Part shown: piece by piece, positions 41,034 through 44,202 of the stretch
Numbering within the stretch: the first letter of the stretch is position 1
How the letters are laid out: every line of letters begins with the position of its first letter
Source of the DNA: JAGWGI01 sp050749785
GTDB taxonomy: Archaea; Micrarchaeota; Micrarchaeia; Micrarchaeales; CABMGC01
Length of the DNA stretch: 44,202 nt
Direction of reading: 5' to 3'
NCBI GenBank assembly: GCA_050749785.1
Contig: JBOGSA010000035.1
Location: 1-44,202, forward strand
Notes under the pieces: generated by a model
What the model was told of the DNA's origin: nothing
What the model saw: only the letters and a program-made list of their open reading frames with translations
Database searches by the model: none
Made by a program: the position numbers and the translations under genes

Positions 41034-41404
41034 TCCTTTGATGCCTTTCTTTTCTTGATTATCTTTACCTTCGAAGGTGTGATCAAGATCCTTGTCTCGT
41101 CGATCTGGGCGATGTCGCCGTTGATCTTCGCTGCGTATGCCTTTAGGCTCGAGACTATGCTGTTTCTTGTGTTTGGCCTCTTGTTTATCTCTTCTATGTT
41201 GAGAAGTATGATATTCTTCCTTCCAAGCTCGTCTTGAATGAGCTTCACATCAGCCTCGCTTGTTATCGAAACTGGCTTGATATACATGTCAGCCGGCTCG
41301 TTGAGTATGTCAACGTTCTCCATCTCTGCGCTTCCCATGTATTCCTCTATACTGAGCTCCTTAGATACTCCAAATGCTTGTCCAAGCTTGTCGAAAATTC
41401 CCAT
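41030..41404 (-). CDS. sepF: SepF-like cell division protein
   Basis: Membrane-tethering partner of FtsZ in archaea. A 124-residue protein with an amphipathic N-terminus (MGIFDKLGQAFGV), a linker, and the DUF552 core (MYIKPVSITSEADVKLIQDELG, then NIILLNIEEINKRP, and LKAYAAKINGDIAQIDETRILITPS). It lies 2.4 kb from ftsZ2 and on the opposite strand. A TATA-like ATTTAAATAA about 53 nt upstream suggests a short leader. Together with two FtsZ genes it gives a complete FtsZ/SepF division set within 5 kb. Confidence 0.92.
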   Translation of the reverse strand: MGIFDKLGQAFGVSKELSIEEYMGSAEMENVDILNEPADMYIKPVSITSEADVKLIQDELGRKNIILLNIEEINKRPNTRNSIVSSLKAYAAKINGDIAQIDETRILITPSKVKIIKKRKASKD

Positions 41405-41543
41405 TTAGTTCACGGTCGCCGTTTTACGGTTAGTTAGAGTATAGAAAGTAAATTATTTAAATGCTACCCTCTGCTTCTTTAACGTCATATACACCATTTT
41501 TACCAGAAAAATCGAAAATGGATACCGCTTTCGAATGCCATAA

Positions 41544-42209
41544 CTACCTTACTAGGGATAATTTCTTACGAATATTCTTAATTCCAATGACTGTTGCAGC
41601 AACAACATCAAGAATGTGCAACTTGTAGCATGTTTTTATCGTGCTGTCAAATACGTAGAAGAGCACCGGGTCTATGCTCAGCTTGAACTCAACGGCCCGT
41701 AGAAAAGAATCCAGTATTTCCTCCATCTTCAGATAATCTGGGCCCTTTGGCAGTTCTTCCATAACTTTGCTGGCTTTTAGCAGTTCGATCTTTACCTTCT
41801 TATTTGGTTCTATGCCGTTTTGGAAGATGTCTTTGTAAAGTGCAGGTGCCTTCAAATTGCGCGTGAACGGACTTAATATCTTAGTCATCACGATTCCAAA
41901 GTTTATCATCTCATTAACTGAGTCTATGGCTTCAAGCTTCTTGATTTCCTCTTTTTCCAAGCTCTTGCCATCTTGCAATGAAGTTATCTTCCTGCTGATG
42001 AACTCTTCCATAACTTCAATGTCATGCCTGCAGGCTGGACATGGCTGATACTTTGCAGCTAATGAAAGATAGCCATTAATTTCTAGCAATGCAACTTCCT
42101 CCTTGTTTTTATTTTGCCTAATCCCCTTCATCTCTTCACCCCTCTTTAAGGCGTTCAACCCATTTTCCTTAGTTGTATCTTTGACGATATCTCTCTTAAT
42201 CATTACCAT
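41544..42209 (-). CDS. Unknown protein with CPAC motif, third gene of the Ntn-hydrolase operon
   Basis: About 221 residues, soluble, no family recognised. Near residue 58 YQPCPACRHDIEVMEEF contains a CPAC pair next to RHD, which could bind metal or act as a thiol pair. The rest is helical and charged, with SPFTRNLKAPALYKDIF and a hydrophobic LDVVAATVIGIKNI near the end. The frame opens at GTG 42251, but GGGTGA sits 4 nt before ATG 42209, so that start is chosen. It is 54 nt downstream of the Cys-repeat protein gene on the same strand, with a hairpin in between, and probably co-transcribed. Confidence 0.7.
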   Translation of the reverse strand: MVMIKRDIVKDTTKENGLNALKRGEEMKGIRQNKNKEEVALLEINGYLSLAAKYQPCPACRHDIEVMEEFISRKITSLQDGKSLEKEEIKKLEAIDSVNEMINFGIVMTKILSPFTRNLKAPALYKDIFQNGIEPNKKVKIELLKASKVMEELPKGPDYLKMEEILDSFLRAVEFKLSIDPVLFYVFDSTIKTCYKLHILDVVAATVIGIKNIRKKLSLVR

Positions 42210-42226
42210 TGTTTCACCCATTGGTG

Positions 42227-42252
42227 CGTGCAGGCAAAAATCAACCTGCACG
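42227..42252 (-). terminator. Intercistronic hairpin between the Cys-repeat gene and the CPAC gene
   Basis: CGTGCAGG (42227-42234) and CCTGCACG (42245-42252) form a perfect 8-bp stem with a 10-nt loop, 11 nt downstream of the Cys-repeat protein stop and just before the next gene's Shine-Dalgarno motif. It could stabilise the upstream mRNA or reduce read-through, giving more repeat protein than CPAC protein. Archaea do not usually use such hairpins as intrinsic terminators. Confidence 0.55.
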
Positions 42253-42262
42253 ACAAATCCAC

Positions 42263-42613
42263 TTATGCAGTTAGCCCTGTGCTATTCTCTTGCTTTGTAC
42301 CTGTTTGTTCTGCAGGTGCGCAACCTGGGTGTCCGCAATTGTGCGCACTTTCCATTCCAGAGCTCTTTGTGTCCGACTTTTCAGTCTCTACTGGAGAGCA
42401 GCCCGGATGTCCACAACTGTGTTCTGCACTGAGCCCTGTGCCCCTAACCTCCTTCTTTACTGTATCTGCTGCGATACTGCCATTAAAGTCCGCCTTGCCA
42501 GACGCCACCAAACCGCTAGGTCTTGCGGTAGCCTTGATTTCCATCGCCGGTGCGCAACCTGGCGTATGGCAGCTGCTTGCTTCTATTCCACTTATATTTG
42601 TTTTTGTTTTCAT
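42263..42613 (-). CDS. Cysteine-motif tandem-repeat protein, possible substrate or precursor
   Basis: A 116-residue, Gly/Ser/Thr/Glu-rich, probably disordered protein with no signal peptide. [ST]-G-[ILM] occurs at residues 8-10, 33-35, 59-61, 85-87 and 112-114, spaced 25, 26, 26 and 27. Units 1, 3 and 4 contain a cysteine motif: SCHTPGCAP (Cys15/20), SCGHPGCSP (67/72) and NCGHPGCAP (93/98). Unit 2 has lost the cysteines, and the protein ends at TGLTA, the first five residues of a fifth unit. The ATG overlaps the Ntn hydrolase stop (ATGA) and follows AAGGTGGG. Possible roles: multi-core peptide precursor, metal-binding protein, or substrate of the hydrolase. I know no family like it. Confidence 0.75.
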   Translation of the reverse strand: MKTKTNISGIEASSCHTPGCAPAMEIKATARPSGLVASGKADFNGSIAADTVKKEVRGTGLSAEHSCGHPGCSPVETEKSDTKSSGMESAHNCGHPGCAPAEQTGTKQENSTGLTA

Positions 42614-43335
42614 TTTCCCACCTTAATTCCGCATGACGTTGATATCTGCTTTATCAGCATGGTTTCCTCTTGCATAAGCCTTGAATACGCAGCCGTCATC
42701 ACTTCCATGTCTGCCGCGCTTTCTCTCTTTGCCACCCCATTGTCCCCTACACTCCATATGTCAATCGGATCTCCAAGGCCTGATGCGCCAACATCCCCCG
42801 CTTTCCTTATGGCCTTGTATGCTATGAGTTTTCCAGTGTTCATATCGAAGGCTTTGATATCCAATCCTCTCAATATTGTATAAGCGAATGCGTCACCGCT
42901 CCCTGTGCACGCATATCCGACATCATCAAGGTACTCATCATTTCCGTCCTTTCCTATGTGCCATATCCTCTGCTTGCCTGCTGCATCTCTTGCGCATATT
43001 ATTATGTCTGCGATAGGTGCACCATCTAAGCTTCCATAGTATTGCCTGTGAATATTTTGCGCATCAATGCAAAGTTCGGAGAGTTTTCCTCGTATCAACC
43101 TTCTCAACTCGGTGTTTATTCCCTTGTCAAATTCTTCAGAAAAAGATTGAACGATCTCAAGGCTTTTCTGGATTATTCCTATTGTTCCTGATGCCCCAAG
43201 GAGTGAGCCACTGCCTATTCTGAAGATTTTACGCATGTCGTGTTTTATCATCCCGCTTGCCGCAGTCCCAATCGCCTGGCCGTCAGAAGCCATCACAAGC
43301 CCGTCTTTGCATTTAATTGCCACAACCAACGTCAT
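42610..43335 (-). CDS. Proteasome-beta-like Ntn hydrolase
   Basis: A 241-residue proteasome-fold peptidase. Removal of Met leaves Thr1 (MTLVVAIKCKDGLVMASDGQ), so no propeptide is needed; Asp17 is the D of SDGQ. Lys in MIKHDMRKIF corresponds to Lys33, Ser in ACTGSGDAFAY to Ser129, and GDVGASG to the Asp166/Ser169 region. All catalytic residues are thus present. Start: tandem ATGs at 43338 and 43335 follow GGAGTGAT; the second has better spacing and gives the Met-Thr end. It is first in an operon with the Cys-repeat and CPAC genes, unlike ordinary proteasome genes. Alternatives are a divergent 20S beta subunit, an Anbu-like peptidase or a connectase-like ligase. Confidence 0.85.
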   Translation of the reverse strand: MTLVVAIKCKDGLVMASDGQAIGTAASGMIKHDMRKIFRIGSGSLLGASGTIGIIQKSLEIVQSFSEEFDKGINTELRRLIRGKLSELCIDAQNIHRQYYGSLDGAPIADIIICARDAAGKQRIWHIGKDGNDEYLDDVGYACTGSGDAFAYTILRGLDIKAFDMNTGKLIAYKAIRKAGDVGASGLGDPIDIWSVGDNGVAKRESAADMEVMTAAYSRLMQEETMLIKQISTSCGIKVGK

Positions 43336-43394
43336 CATATCACTCCATCATCATAGCGGTCTGTTCACGTCCTTTTTAATGGGTAGTCGCTAAG

Positions 43395-44024
43395 TCTACC
43401 GAACTTGTCGGTAGATACAGCGCGTAGCGCTGTAATATCTATTTTTCAGATGATTCCTTTGCAGTGGTAGTGTGCGCCGGGATGTACCGGCGCCGATATT
43501 CTGCCACCGAATTGAGAAAATGAATAGTATAACCCAAACAAGAAATATAGAAGTATCGGCCAAGGCGCTTGGCCATCCGTACAACTACCAGCACCTTGTC
43601 TTTGTGACAAAATACAGGAACAAAATCTTCACGTACCAAGAAGTGATAGATGCAATACGTCGCGGGATTCTAGAAATCTGCGAAAAATTTGGATTGCAAA
43701 TATTGGAATTTTCCTTTGGGGATACCTATGACCACATACATTTGGAGGTTAATGTGCCAAACAAATATGCCATTTCGAAAATGGTTCAGGCACTCAAAAG
43801 TCACTCTGCATCAGTTGCATTTCGTGATGCACCGATAACAAAAACATGGTTCCTACATGGAAGTTTTTGGAATGGAGGGTATGGCAATAGTAGTGTAGGG
43901 TTTGCAACGCAAGATGTGGTCGGCAAATACATTAGAAGACAAGACATCTCAAAAGGGCAAAGGAAAATCGCAGTCTAACTGCGCTGCGTTACGATACTGG
44001 GATACCCCCGACCTTGTCGGGGGT
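43395..44024 (+). mobile_element. Complete IS200-type insertion sequence
   Basis: The ends are matching hairpins: TCTACCGA/TCGGTAGA (43395-43402, 43408-43415) with loop ACTTG on the left, and ACCCCCGA/TCGGGGGT (44004-44011, 44017-44024) with loop CCTTG on the right. Both share CCGA-(A/C)CTTG-TCGG, as expected for sites bound by the same TnpA. One tnpA gene lies between and no tnpB. Two further hairpins are near the tnpA start: 43417-43433 and GCGCCGG/CCGGCGC at 43474-43480 and 43487-43493, which may limit TnpA translation as in classical IS200. Exact cleavage sites cannot be set without an empty-site comparison. Confidence 0.85.
43520..43978 (+). CDS. tnpA: IS200/IS605-family Y1 transposase TnpA
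   Basis: A 152-residue HUH single-strand transposase. The N-terminal block is YNYQHLVFVTKYRNKIF. The HUH motif is YDHIHLEVNVP with both histidines, and the catalytic tyrosine lies in VVGKYIRRQ. The Trp-rich FLHGSFWNGGYG stretch is typical. All catalytic residues are intact, so the element may be active. ATG 43520 is preferred; the frame is open from GTG 43472, but that codon lies next to the hairpin at 43474-43493. Confidence 0.93.
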   Translation: MNSITQTRNIEVSAKALGHPYNYQHLVFVTKYRNKIFTYQEVIDAIRRGILEICEKFGLQILEFSFGDTYDHIHLEVNVPNKYAISKMVQALKSHSASVAFRDAPITKTWFLHGSFWNGGYGNSSVGFATQDVVGKYIRRQDISKGQRKIAV

Positions 44025-44060
44025 GGAGGTCATTATATCACCAAAAGGATAATAATACGT

Positions 44061-44183
44061 ATGAGAGCAAAAACGAAAGCCGCATTTCTTAAGTCTGTGC
44101 CAGTACAGAAGTATCAGATTATGCGCGAGAATTCGACCCAGTTCTGCAACATAGCAGGTTATTTGCCTAGGAAGAGAAGCTAA
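44061..44183 (+). CDS. Possible small protein right of the IS200 element
   Basis: A 40-residue frame (MRAKTKAAFLKSVPVQKYQI then MRENSTQFCNIAGYLPRKRS), basic, no recognised family. A TATA-like CATTATATC about 25 nt upstream would make it leaderless. It could also be the remains of a longer gene disrupted by the insertion. Little else can be said. Confidence 0.35.
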   Translation: MRAKTKAAFLKSVPVQKYQIMRENSTQFCNIAGYLPRKRS

Positions 44184-44202
44184 ATCCTATCCGAACCTTA
44201 CC

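Noticed and set aside
42610..43335. Identification of the Ntn hydrolase as connectase
   Set aside because: The proteasome-fold core fits, but I cannot recognise connectase-specific features, and it is also consistent with other beta-like families; kept only as a possible analogy.
1..44202. CRISPR array or replication origin
   Set aside because: No evenly spaced direct repeats with unique spacers and no Orc1/Cdc6 gene with origin boxes were seen.

Overview
The window reads as a gene-dense archaeal chromosome segment. It carries archaeal or eukaryote-like information genes (RFC small subunit, type IA topoisomerase, ATP-dependent DNA ligase, aIF5B, aIF5A, S24e, S27ae, GatD and GatE, archaeal-type TyrRS and IleRS). 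It has TATA boxes about 25 nt upstream of many start codons (leaderless transcripts), Shine-Dalgarno motifs of the GGTGA type inside operons, and two FtsZ genes with SepF. Short intergenic gaps, small proteins and modest GC suggest a small-genome lineage such as Micrarchaeota/DPANN. That placement is inference; no 16S rRNA gene is present.

Layout. 1-370: possible end of a transposase, then hairpin-rich non-coding DNA before tyrS. 1.4-8.8 kb: a two-gene SMR/EamA-type membrane pair, topoisomerase, a short TrmI-like methyltransferase, RFC small subunit, two small helical proteins, a phosphomannomutase-like HAD protein and a CDP-alcohol phosphotransferase. 8.8-14.3 kb: ileS, a zinc-finger protein, gatD and a VapBC module with a palindromic operator. 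14.4-18.4 kb: a coiled-coil protein, a frameshifted ParA/MinD ATPase, a CcdA-family membrane protein whose first helix has moved to the C-terminus, and a DipZ-like thioredoxin. 18.4-26.9 kb: Nudix and Ham1 house-cleaning enzymes, glycerate kinase, gatE, an AIM24 protein, a DUF45 metallopeptidase, aIF5B and NDK. 26.9-28.1 kb: scars of IS605-type ends, a helix-turn-helix regulator and a MIP18-family protein. 28.2-31.2 kb: a large beta-helix surface protein. 31.2-33.7 kb: tRNA-Thr, a nickel permease, nikR that appears to start at CTG, msrB and msrA, with repeated operator sites between permease and nikR. 33.7-41.4 kb: ligase, MTA phosphorylase, ftsZ1, ftsZ2, aIF5A, S24e, S27ae, a CPBP protease, a TrmJ-like methyltransferase and sepF.

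41.5-43.3 kb (minus strand) is the most novel-looking part. A proteasome-beta-like Ntn hydrolase with an intact Thr/Asp/Lys/Ser set is translationally coupled to a 116-residue protein made of about 26-residue tandem units, three of which carry a Cys-(4 residues)-Cys motif with Pro-Gly in it. A stable intercistronic hairpin follows, and then an unknown CPAC-containing protein. This looks like a substrate or precursor operon with its own proteasome-fold enzyme. A complete IS200-type element with matching end hairpins lies just beyond it.

Three genes (one SMR half, nikR and the CPBP protease) have N-termini that continue past any ATG, GTG or TTG, and each has an in-frame CTG at a sensible position. 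This may be a shared translational peculiarity.
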